Shown piece after piece: positions 1 through 7,783 of a stretch of DNA of 64,000 nt. Where the stretch lies: NCBI RefSeq assembly GCF_015291625.1, contig NZ_CP030047.1, positions 5,022,001 through 5,086,000 on the forward strand. The letters are read 5' to 3'. The notes beneath the pieces were generated by a model. The model ran no database searches, had not been told where the DNA came from, and worked only from the letters and a program-made list of their open reading frames with translations. The DNA is from Bradyrhizobium sp. CCBAU 53421. Its GTDB lineage: Bacteria; Pseudomonadota; Alphaproteobacteria; Rhizobiales; Xanthobacteraceae. Numbering within the stretch: the stretch's first letter is position 1; each line of letters opens with the position of its first letter. A program made the translations under genes and the position numbers.

Positions 1-89
1 ATCTGGGTGGATTTCCCCGATCCCTCGCCGCCCTCAAAGGTGATGAAGCGACCGCGCAAGCTCGGCCGTTGGACTGCTGCTTCCGCCAT
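1..89 (-). CDS. tmk: Thymidylate kinase, N-terminal 29 codons only (runs off window start)
   Basis: The minus strand from position 89 reads as the start of a dTMP kinase: ATG, a short basic leader, then RFITFEGGEGSGKSTQ, which contains the P-loop (GGEGSGKST) and the FITFEG strand typical of Tmk. The enzyme phosphorylates dTMP to dTDP in the cytoplasm. Only 29 codons lie in the window. The start codon is one base beyond the stop of the D,D-carboxypeptidase gene upstream, so the two are probably co-transcribed. A carboxypeptidase followed by tmk is the order I know from Bradyrhizobium-type genomes. Confidence 0.9.
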   Translation of the reverse strand, partial: MAEAAVQRPSLRGRFITFEGGEGSGKSTQ

Positions 90-90
90 G

Positions 91-1350
91 TCAGAGCTTC
101 TCGACCCCTGCGCGGAACATTCCGATCACGAGCTCCTGGGCGCCGTCGAGCGCGCGGCGCATCGTCGATCCGGTGCCGACGGCATCCGCCGCGAACACCG
201 GAGTTTCCATCGCGACATTGGCACCGCGCCAGACCCGGACGACGCCGATCTGCTGGCCGGCGGTGATCGGCGCCTTGACCGGACCGTTATAGATGACGCG
301 CGCGAGCAGCTTGTCGTTGCCGTTCTTCGACACCATCACCTTGATCGGATCGGGGCTGACCAGCTTGACCGAACGGCTCTCGCCACCGAACACCCGGGCG
401 TAGCCGACCGGCTGGTTGGCCGCGATCAGGACCCGGGTCTCGAAGCTGCGGAACCCCCATTCCAGCATCTTCTTGGCTTCGGTGGCGCGGTCCTCGGAAT
501 CCTCGAGGCCATTGACCACGACAATCAGGCGCGTGTCGTTCTGCACGGCCGAGCCGACCATGCCATAGCCGCCTTCCTTGGTGTAGCCGGTCTTCAACCC
601 ATCGGCGCCGGGCAAGGCGTTCAGCAGCGGATTGCGGTTCTGCTGGCGGATCTTGTTCCAGGTGAATTCCTTCTCGCCGAACAGCTTGTACCTGTCCGGG
701 TAGGTCAGGATGATGTGGCGCGCCAGCACGGCGAGTTCCCGCACCGTCATCTTGTTGGTCGGGTCCGGCAGCCCGTTGGAATTGCCGAAGGTCGACTTGG
801 TCATGCCGAGCTCGCGGGCGCGCTTGGTCATGAAGTCGGTCGCGAACGTATGCTCGTTGCCGGCGATGCCTTCGGCCAGCGCGATGCAAGCGTCGTTGCC
901 GCTCGGGATGATCGCGCCGTGCAGGAGGTCGTCGACCGAAACCTTGCTGTTGATCGCCGCGAACATCGTCGAGGTTCCAGACGGCGCCCCACCCCGCCGC
1001 CAGGCGTTCTCGCTGATCCGGTACTCGTCGGTCAGCTTGATGTCGCCCTTCTTGATGGCGTCGAACACCACTTCGGCGGTCATCAGCTTCATCATGCTGG
1101 AGGGCGCGCGCAGCTCGTCGGCGTTCTTCTCGAACAGCACGCTGCCCGAGGAGGCCTCGACCAGGATCGCGGTCGGCGCGTCGCCGTCGAACCCGCCCTC
1201 TTCCTTCTTGGCGCCCTGGACGCTTTGGTTGGCGGCATAGACCACCCCGCCGCAGCCGATCGCAAGCGCAACCGCGGCCGCGACCACGCCACGCCAGCAC
1301 CGCCCGGCGCGAGCTGACAACGTGCGGGGAATTGCGGTCTGGGCTGCCAT
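91..1350 (-). CDS. D-alanyl-D-alanine carboxypeptidase (PBP5/6-type, peptidase S11)
   Basis: Penicillin-binding D,D-carboxypeptidase that trims the terminal D-Ala of peptidoglycan pentapeptides in the periplasm. With the start at 1350 (418 residues) all three active-site motifs are present: SMMK (Ser85 nucleophile, Lys88), SGN (150-152) and KTG (253-255). A hydrophobic stretch at residues 21-40 serves as signal peptide or membrane anchor. The C-terminal part fits the beta-rich PBP5 domain. An in-frame ATG at 1401 would add 17 residues in front of an already complete signal sequence, so 1350 is preferred. Its stop lies one base from tmk. rlpA is the next minus-strand gene upstream but is separated by a hydrolase gene on the other strand. 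Confidence 0.9.
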   Translation of the reverse strand: MAAQTAIPRTLSARAGRCWRGVVAAAVALAIGCGGVVYAANQSVQGAKKEEGGFDGDAPTAILVEASSGSVLFEKNADELRAPSSMMKLMTAEVVFDAIKKGDIKLTDEYRISENAWRRGGAPSGTSTMFAAINSKVSVDDLLHGAIIPSGNDACIALAEGIAGNEHTFATDFMTKRARELGMTKSTFGNSNGLPDPTNKMTVRELAVLARHIILTYPDRYKLFGEKEFTWNKIRQQNRNPLLNALPGADGLKTGYTKEGGYGMVGSAVQNDTRLIVVVNGLEDSEDRATEAKKMLEWGFRSFETRVLIAANQPVGYARVFGGESRSVKLVSPDPIKVMVSKNGNDKLLARVIYNGPVKAPITAGQQIGVVRVWRGANVAMETPVFAADAVGTGSTMRRALDGAQELVIGMFRAGVEKL

Positions 1351-1524
1351 CGGCGATGTCCTGAAAGACTGCGTTCTAACAGCTGGAAGTATCGCAAACA
1401 ACTGAGGTTTCGCCGCTTGTGCACGGCCGGCTGATTGCCGGCTGCGCTGAACGCCCGTATCCTTGTCAGTATTTCTTGGAACCAGCTAGCGACAGCAGAA
1501 CCGGCAAACAAGGCGGAAACGCGA

Positions 1525-2460
1525 ATGTCATCCTCCCGCATCATTTCCGCCAACGGCATCGACATGTTCGTGCGCGAGGCCGGGCAAGGCCCGCTGGTCG
1601 TGCTCTGCCACGGCTGGCCGGAACTGTCCTACTCGTGGCGGCACCAGATTACAGCGCTCGCCGCCGCAGGCTTCCGGGTCGTCGCCCCCGACATGCGCGG
1701 CTTCGGGCGGACTAGCGCACCGGCCGATGTCGGCGCCTACACCATCTTCGATACCGTGGGCGACATGGTCGCGCTGGTGGCCGCGCTCGGCGAGAAGCAA
1801 GCGATGGTCGTCGGTCACGATTGGGGTGCGCCGGTTGCCTGGCACGCGGCCCTGTTCCGCCCTGATGTCTTCACCAAGGTCGCCGGCCTCAGTGTGCCGC
1901 CGCCATTCCGCGGCCGCGGCCGTCCGCTGGAAACCCTGCGGGGGAGCGGCATCACCAACTTCTATTGGCAATACTTCCAGCCGCCCGGCTTGGCTGAGGC
2001 GGAGTTTGAGCGCGACATCGCCCACACCATGCGGCTGGTGCTGGGACGCGGCGTCTCGGATCCGAGCTCGATGTTCGTCGACGAGGCCAAGGGCTTCCTC
2101 GGCAAGCTGCCGGCTGGAATGCCGTTGCCGGCCTGGCTGACCGAGGCCGACATCGCCGAATTCGCCGAAGGCTACCGGCAGTCCGGCTTCCGCGGCGGCC
2201 TGAACTGGTACCGCAATCTCGACCGCAACTGGGAGCTGACCGCGCCCTGGCAGGATGCCCAGATCCATCAGCCGTCGCTGTTCATCGCCGGCTCGAACGA
2301 TTCGGTGATCACCGGGCTGATCGGCGCCAAGCGGGTTGCGGATATGGAACGGGTGCTGCCGAACCTGCGGCAGAAGCTCATCATCGATGGCGCCGGCCAT
2401 TGGATCCAGCAGGAACGCCCTGACGAGGTCAACGCGGCGCTGATCGGATTTCTCAGATGA
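1525..2460 (+). CDS. Alpha/beta hydrolase, soluble epoxide hydrolase type
   Basis: A 311-residue alpha/beta hydrolase resembling soluble epoxide hydrolases, which open epoxides through an ester intermediate. Motifs: oxyanion-hole HGWP (29-32), RGFGRTS after strand 4, nucleophile elbow GHDWGA with Asp99, an acid in LFIAGSNDSV, and catalytic His292 in GAGHW. The cap segment FYWQYFQ may supply the tyrosines that polarise the epoxide. The start at 1525 is preceded by an AGGCGGA ribosome site; an upstream ATG at 1435 would add a tail without homology. The gene sits between rlpA and the carboxypeptidase on the opposite strand. A dehalogenase is possible, but the Trp after the nucleophile occurs in both groups. 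Confidence 0.85.
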   Translation: MSSSRIISANGIDMFVREAGQGPLVVLCHGWPELSYSWRHQITALAAAGFRVVAPDMRGFGRTSAPADVGAYTIFDTVGDMVALVAALGEKQAMVVGHDWGAPVAWHAALFRPDVFTKVAGLSVPPPFRGRGRPLETLRGSGITNFYWQYFQPPGLAEAEFERDIAHTMRLVLGRGVSDPSSMFVDEAKGFLGKLPAGMPLPAWLTEADIAEFAEGYRQSGFRGGLNWYRNLDRNWELTAPWQDAQIHQPSLFIAGSNDSVITGLIGAKRVADMERVLPNLRQKLIIDGAGHWIQQERPDEVNAALIGFLR

Positions 2461-2478
2461 TCAGGCCAAGAGCCTGAT
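2461..2478. terminator. Weak hairpin between convergent genes
   Basis: TCAGGC-CAAGA-GCCTGA directly follows the hydrolase stop and lies 16 bp from the rlpA stop on the other strand. The stem is short and has no clear T-run, so termination is only a suggestion. Confidence 0.3.
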
Positions 2479-2493
2479 TCGCAACGGCTCGTT

Positions 2494-3426
2494 TCAGTAG
2501 AGCCCGCGCCCGCTCAGCACCTCGGCCGGCCCGCGCGCGTCGATCGGTACATAGGCAGCGGCCGGGCTGGGGGTTGCCGCATAGCGCGGATCGCTCTCGT
2601 AGGAGACTTCGCGCGGATTGTTCAAGGCGCGGCCCCGCGACCGGCTCGAGGCCGACATTTCCGAAGTGGCGCTGACCGAGGCGTAATCGGCCTGGGTATT
2701 GCCGAGGCTATAGGGCCGTCCCTCAGGCAGCGGGACATCGCCCCGGATCCGGCCGGACGAGGACGACATCTCAGGCACGAACGGCCGCGCCGAGGCGACC
2801 CGCACCATCGACGGTGACGGCGCCGGCGTACCGGTCCGCAGGGTCGCTATCAGCTGGCGGTCGTCGGAGCCTTCGAGCGGCGCCCGGCCGACATATTCCA
2901 CGCGGACGCGCGCCACACCATTTCCTTTGAAATCAAGAAGTTCGGCCGCTTTGTTCGAGACGTCTATGAGGCGGTTGCCGTGGTACGGACCGCGGTCGTT
3001 GACGCGGACGATGAGCGATCGGCCGTTGCTCAGGTTGGTGACCCGCGCGTAGCTCGGCATCGGCAAGGTCGGATGGGCGGCCGTGAGCGAGCCCATGTCG
3101 AACACCTCGCCATTGGCGGTCAGCCGGCCGTGGAAATCATCGCCATACCAGGACGCCATGCCCTCGGCGCGGTAGTTCTCGTTCTCCTCCGGCACATAGG
3201 TGCGGCCGGCGACGACGTAGGGCTTGCCGATGCGGTAAGTGCCGCCGCCCTTCGGCACGGGGTCACCGAGCGCCACGACCCGCGGGCTCGACGACACGCC
3301 GTATTTGGGATCGACCCGGCTGGCAAACTTGTTCGAGGAGGCACAATTGGCGAGCACGAGGCACGTGGCCACCGCAACGGCACCGCGCGCCGTCCGGATC
3401 ATCGAATCTGGCCGTCTAATCCCCAT
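2494..3426 (-). CDS. rlpA: Septal ring lytic transglycosylase RlpA family lipoprotein
   Basis: Lipoprotein with the RlpA double-psi beta-barrel, a family that cleaves glycan strands lacking stem peptides at the septum. A lipobox (LANC) ends a short hydrophobic signal, so the mature protein starts at that Cys. The barrel core is clear: GMASWYGDDFHGRLTANGE, VTNLSNGRS, VRVNDRGPYHGNRLIDVS. The C-terminal third is Ser/Pro-rich and I see no SPOR domain, unlike the Escherichia coli protein, so recruitment to denuded glycan must occur differently or not at all. Start 3426 (ATG) follows a G-rich site; 3402 would give a minimal lipoprotein signal and is equally possible. Upstream is a 350-bp gap. Confidence 0.85.
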   Translation of the reverse strand: MGIRRPDSMIRTARGAVAVATCLVLANCASSNKFASRVDPKYGVSSSPRVVALGDPVPKGGGTYRIGKPYVVAGRTYVPEENENYRAEGMASWYGDDFHGRLTANGEVFDMGSLTAAHPTLPMPSYARVTNLSNGRSLIVRVNDRGPYHGNRLIDVSNKAAELLDFKGNGVARVRVEYVGRAPLEGSDDRQLIATLRTGTPAPSPSMVRVASARPFVPEMSSSSGRIRGDVPLPEGRPYSLGNTQADYASVSATSEMSASSRSRGRALNNPREVSYESDPRYAATPSPAAAYVPIDARGPAEVLSGRGLY

Positions 3427-3777
3427 CTGCCCCAAGTACCATTCTGCCGGACCCGCGCCTACTGCGAGGCGTCGGGGTCATGTTCGTCACTGTGCGGCCC
3501 ACCTCCGCACCAGAGCTTGACGATATCGCAACCGGAACACGGCGGAAATGGGGACAGTCTTAACGCTATGGCACCTTGGTAAATTGCCTGTTGCGCCTCC
3601 TCAGTTGTTCTACGGAGATCGAACCGCGCAAAATGCCCCCGCCTGTCCCGCTATCAGACACACTGTTGCAGCAAATCATCAGTCGGGGGGCATCTGCAAT
3701 TCCAACAATTGAATCTTTTTGACTGTGCAAGGCTGCAATCGTTTTCTCTTCCGCGTGGGGCGCAAAGGAAGTTTGCG
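3427..3777. other. Intergenic region upstream of rlpA and a small ORF
   Basis: About 350 bp that must hold the rlpA promoter (minus strand) and probably that of the small ORF at 3778 (plus strand). The second half is less GC-rich than its surroundings. I see no convincing gene, RNA or repeat in it. A GGAAC at about 3536 has no CGTT at 16 or 17 bp, so it is not an EcfG promoter. Confidence 0.5.
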
Positions 3778-3867
3778 ATGATCGAGACGGTTACAGCGGT
3801 GATGGGCCTGGTGAGTGCGGCGATCTTCTTGGCGCACGCCGTGGAAGGCTATCGGTACCGGGCCTGA
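3778..3867 (+). CDS. Predicted 29-residue single-pass membrane peptide
   Basis: ATG preceded by AAGGAAG at a proper distance opens a 29-codon frame: a short acidic start, one hydrophobic segment (VTAVMGLVSAAIFLAHAV), and a basic tail ending YRYRA. Product unknown. The ribosome site, single membrane span and positive C-terminus suggest a real small membrane protein. A second peptide of similar design lies 113 bp downstream. Coding status is inferred from these features alone. Confidence 0.5.
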   Translation: MIETVTAVMGLVSAAIFLAHAVEGYRYRA

Positions 3868-3980
3868 CAGCCCGTTGACGACGGAAAGACGCGTCACCTC
3901 TTTCCAAGAGTGAAGTCCAGGAGTGAAGTTCGGAAAGCTTTAATCAATTCGGATGAGCATCGGTTGAAGGCAGGTGTATC

Positions 3981-4079
3981 ATGCGTAATCACGATTTGGT
4001 CTCCGACGGTTTCCTGACCCTGACCGCAGCAAGCCTCGTGCTGCTGTGCTCGAGCCTGCTAGCGTTCGCTTTCGGCTAA
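3981..4079 (+). CDS. Predicted 32-residue single-pass membrane peptide
   Basis: A 32-codon frame with GAAGG and AGGTG purine stretches upstream of the ATG. The product has a polar start (MRNHDLVSDG) and a hydrophobic stretch (FLTLTAASLVLLCSSLLAFA) ending in FG-stop. It looks like a one-span membrane peptide of unknown role. With the 29-residue ORF upstream it may form a small transcript; no terminator is obvious between them. Confidence 0.5.
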   Translation: MRNHDLVSDGFLTLTAASLVLLCSSLLAFAFG

Positions 4080-4291
4080 ACAACTGATGCCCTGGGCGCC
4101 ATCTGCGCCCATGCGACCGGCTTCGGCCACCCTCGCCTCATCTCTCGCCGATCGAACCTCGGCTTCGGTCTAGCTTGCCGGCGATACCGGCCCAGCCGTC
4201 GTTGGCGATCCGATCTGAACAGCGCCGATCCGCCGTCTTCTCTCGGCCCCGATCCTGACGCACCCCACCTTCCCAGCGCGAGGATTCACGA

Positions 4292-4735
4292 ATGACAGGC
4301 GGAGTCAGAGAGGGAACGTCCGCGCTGCTCGTCAGCACGGATGGCCGGTTGCTGATGCAACTGCGCGACGACCTTCCTCACGTGTCCGATCCCGGCAAGA
4401 TCAGCCTGTTCGGTGGGCGGCGCGAGGGCGACGAGACCTTCCTGGAATGCGTGGTGCGCGAAATCCATGAGGAGATTGGCTACTACCTGCCGCCCGAGCG
4501 CTTCGAGTCGATCGGTCGTTACTTCGGAGCGGATCATGCGACGCCAGGCGGCACCCTCCACGGCGAGGTGTTTCTTGCGCGGGGCGTACCGATCACCCAG
4601 TTGACGGTCACCGAAGGCCGCCTCGAGATCGTCGCCATGGACGACCTCGAACGGGTCAGCGGCCGGCTGGCACGCCCGGCAGAGTATGCGCTGGCGATCT
4701 TCCTGAAGCGCGAACCGATTACCCGAGCGATGTAA
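4292..4735 (+). CDS. Nudix hydrolase
   Basis: A 147-residue Nudix protein that should hydrolyse a nucleoside-diphosphate-linked substrate. The Nudix box is complete: Gly42-x5-Glu48-x7-Arg56-Glu57-Ile-His-Glu60-Glu61-Ile-Gly63-Tyr, preceded by the usual ISLFGG strand. Nothing in the sequence defines the substrate; MutT-type, NADH-type and sugar-nucleotide enzymes all remain possible. Its last 17 bases overlap the end of the convergent phosphatase gene. Confidence 0.85.
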   Translation: MTGGVREGTSALLVSTDGRLLMQLRDDLPHVSDPGKISLFGGRREGDETFLECVVREIHEEIGYYLPPERFESIGRYFGADHATPGGTLHGEVFLARGVPITQLTVTEGRLEIVAMDDLERVSGRLARPAEYALAIFLKREPITRAM

Positions 4736-5150
4736 CCAGCTCGCGGACGAGATCGTCGATCATTGGCAACGCGACCGCGGGATGGGCAACGTCGATATCG
4801 TGCACATGCCAATAGGTCACCCGCTCGGCGACCTCGGGGAACCGGCGCTCGATGAGCGGACGATGCTCGGCCTCCTTGAGCGCGATCACGAGGTCGACGC
4901 CATCGAAGTCCGCCAATGAACATGGCTGCGGATAGCGCGTTGCGCCCTCCGGAACGATGCCATTGGCGCGAAGGCGGTCATCGGCAAACACCGACATCGC
5001 CCCGACATTGTCGGGCGAGCCCCGTTCGGCGGCGCCTCTGGAGGATGCGCGCCACGGCAGGTTCTGGCCGCGTGCAAGATGATTGAACAGCTCCTCTGCG
5101 TATCGACTGCGATAGTAGTTGCCGGTGCAAAGGAAGAGGACGCGCTTCAT
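4719..5150 (-). CDS. Low-molecular-weight protein tyrosine phosphatase family protein
   Basis: A 143-residue protein opening with MKRVLFLCTGNYYRSRYAEE, the LMW-PTP P-loop: Cys8-x5-Arg14-Ser15 directly after the first beta strand. Such enzymes remove phosphate from phosphotyrosine or, in the ArsC branch, reduce arsenate. The loop residues NYYRSR differ from the common NxCRSP form and the C-terminal acid lies in a WHVHDIDVAHP segment rather than a DPY motif, so this is a divergent branch. The start at 5150 puts the P-loop at the N-terminus as the fold requires; the 60-residue upstream extension of the open frame is not homologous. Convergent with and overlapping the Nudix gene by 17 bp. Confidence 0.8.
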   Translation of the reverse strand: MKRVLFLCTGNYYRSRYAEELFNHLARGQNLPWRASSRGAAERGSPDNVGAMSVFADDRLRANGIVPEGATRYPQPCSLADFDGVDLVIALKEAEHRPLIERRFPEVAERVTYWHVHDIDVAHPAVALPMIDDLVRELVTSLG

Positions 5151-5382
5151 GCGCTCATGATGGCCGGCGCCGGTGGCCGCGGTCAACCGTGTGACCATGA
5201 TCCGCGACCAATCGCTGCGGCCTCGGCTCCGCTGGAATCGGCTGGAGGCCCGGCGTGTTCGCGCTGAAATTCCGTCGGTCCGCTGCTGGTGGACCGAGCA
5301 AACCGCGATTTCGCCCGCTGTTCTCGCCAAGTTCGCGTTGCGTTCGGCGCTGCCCTACGCTAAGGGCCTGACCGATTGATCC

Positions 5383-5472
5383 GGAAGGGTGGCCGAGCGG
5401 TTTAAGGCACCGGTCTTGAAAACCGGCGTGCCCGCAAGGGTACCGTGGGTTCGAATCCCACCCCTTCCGCCA
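5383..5472 (+). tRNA. tRNA-Ser (anticodon UGA)
   Basis: A 90-nt cloverleaf including encoded CCA. Acceptor GGAAGGG pairs with CCCTTCC, the discriminator is G, the anticodon loop contains TTGAAAA with TGA as anticodon, the variable arm is long (class II, as in serine tRNAs), and the T-arm is GTGGGTTCGAATCCCAC. It decodes UCA and related codons. No integrase or direct repeat of its 3' end was noticed nearby. Confidence 0.97.
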
Positions 5473-5634
5473 GATCATATCCGACGGGCGCGATCGCACC
5501 GATCCACGCACCGGCGCTCCGCAAGACGGGGAAGCTCCGTAAAGTCCCGGGTTGCCCTCCCTCGTCGGTTGCGGGAATTTTTCCTCCTCCTCTTGAGGGC
5601 GAGGCAAGATGGAAACCGCGGCCAACTTCTATCA

Positions 5635-6663
5635 ATGAGCACGGAACGCAAAGGTCAGTCCGACCGTTCCGAACCGCTTGACGCGCTCAGGGGGCTGGCG
5701 ATTTCGCTGGTCATCGCCCGCCACTATGTCGGGTTTGGTTTCGGCGTGTTCGGCGTCGATCTGTTCTTCGTTCTCAGCGGCTTTCTGATCGGCGGCATCC
5801 TGCTCGATACGCGCGGGCAGCCGGGCTATTTCACGTCGTTCTACGGCCGGCGCGCGTTCCGGATCCTGCCATTGTACTGGCTTCTCCTGTTGGCCGTCCC
5901 GCCGTCACACGCCGGCTACTATCTGTTCTTCGCGCAGGGCATCCCGTGGTTGCAGTTCGGCCGCCCGCTGGACGAGCCGGCATCCATCACCTGGTCGCTG
6001 GCTATCGAGGAGCAATTTTACCTGATCCTGCCGGTGCTCATTTTCTGGTCGCCGCGTCGATGGCTGCTCCGGGTGCTTTGGAGTGGCGTGCTGCTCGCTC
6101 CGGTCTTCCGGTGGCTGCTCGATGGATATCTGCCGGCAAACTCCTGGGAGTATCTGCTGCCGGGACGCCTGGACGCGCTGTTCGGCGGTGTGCTGCTCGC
6201 GTGCCTTTTGCGTGGATATTGCCGCTCACCCATTCTGTGGGCTGCCCTCGCCTGCCTTCCGCCTCTCTTCGACGCTGCATACGCCTGCTTCGTCGGGTTT
6301 GCTCCGTTCAACCTCCTATCGCCCGTCGCACTGATCTGCTGTGCCGCCGTGTGGTCCGGCGCCACCACGCAGCAAAGAGTGGCTGCTCGTCCGCTGATCT
6401 GGATGGGCCGCCGATGCTATGCGCTCTACCTGTTTCACATTCCCGTCTCCGATGTCTTTTTCGGTTTTGGCTTTGGCTCCTATTCGAGCTTCATTGCGCT
6501 TCCGGCTGTCTGCGTGCTGGCGGAGGTCAGCTGGCGCGCGATCGAGTCCCCGCTGATCGGTTATGCAAGGAAACGATTCGCGAGAGCAAAGTCTGGGATG
6601 ATCAGGGTCGGTAGTGCTGTCTCACCATCGCGGGCGCGAGCTGAACGGCCCACGCGCCGCTAG
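5635..6663 (+). CDS. Acyltransferase family 3 membrane protein
   Basis: A 342-residue polytopic protein of the OatA/NodX/ExoZ-like acyltransferase-3 family, which adds acetyl or other acyl groups to cell-surface sugars. Diagnostic segments: LDALRGLAISLVIARHY, with the arginine and histidine of the first span; VFGVDLFFVLSGFLIGG; and FYGRRAFRILPLYWL. About nine or ten hydrophobic spans follow, with a basic C-terminal tail. No SGNH domain is fused. The start 5635 gives the family-typical N-terminus; the open frame extends upstream through the tRNA, which cannot be coding. The acceptor is unknown and no polysaccharide genes are adjacent. Confidence 0.8.
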   Translation: MSTERKGQSDRSEPLDALRGLAISLVIARHYVGFGFGVFGVDLFFVLSGFLIGGILLDTRGQPGYFTSFYGRRAFRILPLYWLLLLAVPPSHAGYYLFFAQGIPWLQFGRPLDEPASITWSLAIEEQFYLILPVLIFWSPRRWLLRVLWSGVLLAPVFRWLLDGYLPANSWEYLLPGRLDALFGGVLLACLLRGYCRSPILWAALACLPPLFDAAYACFVGFAPFNLLSPVALICCAAVWSGATTQQRVAARPLIWMGRRCYALYLFHIPVSDVFFGFGFGSYSSFIALPAVCVLAEVSWRAIESPLIGYARKRFARAKSGMIRVGSAVSPSRARAERPTRR

Positions 6664-6713
6664 GGACATCACGATGTGCCCGTCCTGCCCGTCGCTTGCG
6701 ATCGGGAATGCAG

Positions 6714-7634
6714 TCAGGTTTGCCGGATGAACTCCCCGATCAGGCCGCCGATCTCCTGCGGGGCATCCTCAAAGCAGTAATGCCCGACGCCGGCAAGACG
6801 CCTGACCGGCGCCGCCGGGAAGATTGCGGAAAACAGCGGCAGGAAATGCTCCGCGTGCAGCGTGCGGTCCGCTTCGCCCCAGATGGCCAGCGCAGGCTTG
6901 CCGCGGATCGCACGTTCGGCGGCGGGATCCGGCGCGTCGAACCTGTGCGCACCGGTCGCAAAGCCCCTGGCCCATCCGATCGCACCGAGGCAGTCGGCCG
7001 GGCGCGCGAACGGGGCGCCGTAGGCCGCGAGCCAGACATCGGTGATGACGGCGTTGTTCTCGAAGCCGTTGAGCTTGAGCGTGCTCAGGATGTTGAAGCC
7101 GAGTTGGCCGAGAACCAGCTCGAGCTCGCCGTTCGCCTCCGCCTTTGCGATCCATTGAAACCAGGGCGAGACTTGCGCATTTGCCGTGACGCGCTCGAAC
7201 AGATCGCTCTGCCCGAACGGTGTCGGCCCGTTGGCCGAGATGATGCGGCGGATGCGATCCGGATGGCGGGCCGCGAACCCCATGCCGACGGGACCGCCGA
7301 AATCGTGCATCACCAGCGTGATGTCAGCGAGATCGAGCGCGAGCACCAGCGCTTCGAGATTGTCGACATGGTCTTGCAGCCAGTAGCTGCGCTGCGCCGG
7401 CGTCGCGCTCTTGCCGAACCCCATGTGATCCGGAACGACCACGCGGTGCGTCGCGCTGAGCGCCGGCACCAGATGGCGGAACAGGTAGCCCCAGGTCGGC
7501 TCGCCGTGCAGGCAGAGCACCACCCCGCCATCCCGCGGGCCTTCGTCGACATAGTGCATCGGGAAGCCTGGCGCCGCGCTGAACTGCGGCGTGAATGGAA
7601 AGGTGCCGTCAAAGGTGGCGTCGGACTGGATCAT
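6714..7634 (-). CDS. Alpha/beta hydrolase, haloalkane dehalogenase-like
   Basis: A 306-residue hydrolase whose N-terminal half resembles DhlA-type haloalkane dehalogenases: HGEPTWGYLFRHLVP around the oxyanion hole (43-46), DHMGFGKS, and nucleophile elbow MHDFGGPVG with Asp111. Catalytic His is in GVGHYCFED and the acid in IWGEADR. In true dehalogenases the residue after the nucleophile is a halide-binding Trp; here it is Phe, so dehalogenase activity is doubtful and another ester- or epoxide-type substrate is possible. It is divergent from an HxlR regulator, with a repeated 15-bp sequence between them, which suggests direct control by that regulator. Confidence 0.75.
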   Translation of the reverse strand: MIQSDATFDGTFPFTPQFSAAPGFPMHYVDEGPRDGGVVLCLHGEPTWGYLFRHLVPALSATHRVVVPDHMGFGKSATPAQRSYWLQDHVDNLEALVLALDLADITLVMHDFGGPVGMGFAARHPDRIRRIISANGPTPFGQSDLFERVTANAQVSPWFQWIAKAEANGELELVLGQLGFNILSTLKLNGFENNAVITDVWLAAYGAPFARPADCLGAIGWARGFATGAHRFDAPDPAAERAIRGKPALAIWGEADRTLHAEHFLPLFSAIFPAAPVRRLAGVGHYCFEDAPQEIGGLIGEFIRQT

Positions 7635-7650
7635 GGCTGGCTCTGCATGG

Positions 7651-7698
7651 TTTTAATTTGCAACCAAGGTGTATCGCTTGAGGTTTTACTTTGCAACC
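7651..7698. promoter_or_regulatory. Candidate HxlR operator: 15-bp direct repeat, 33-bp period
   Basis: TTTTAATTTGCAACC (7651-7665) and TTTTACTTTGCAACC (7684-7698) match at 14 of 15 positions, with starts 33 bp apart, about three helical turns, so both would present the same DNA face. They fill the gap between the hydrolase start (7634, minus) and the HxlR gene (7784, plus), in an A/T-rich patch. The layout suits a dimeric winged-helix regulator controlling the hydrolase and itself. Binding is inferred. Confidence 0.6.
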
Positions 7699-7783
7699 GA
7701 TATATCGAGCCAGTGACCGGGTGGTCTTTCGGGCCGCCCACCGTACGATCAGCGCATGGAATGAGGAGCGTCAGGCGACCGCG

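Noticed and set aside
7..1317. 436-codon plus-strand frame at the window start
   Set aside because: Antisense of the D,D-carboxypeptidase, which carries SMMK, SGN and KTG motifs; the plus-strand frame has none.
5383..5472. tRNA-Ser as an integration site for a genomic island
   Set aside because: No integrase, no second copy of the tRNA 3' end, and no change of gene character nearby were seen.
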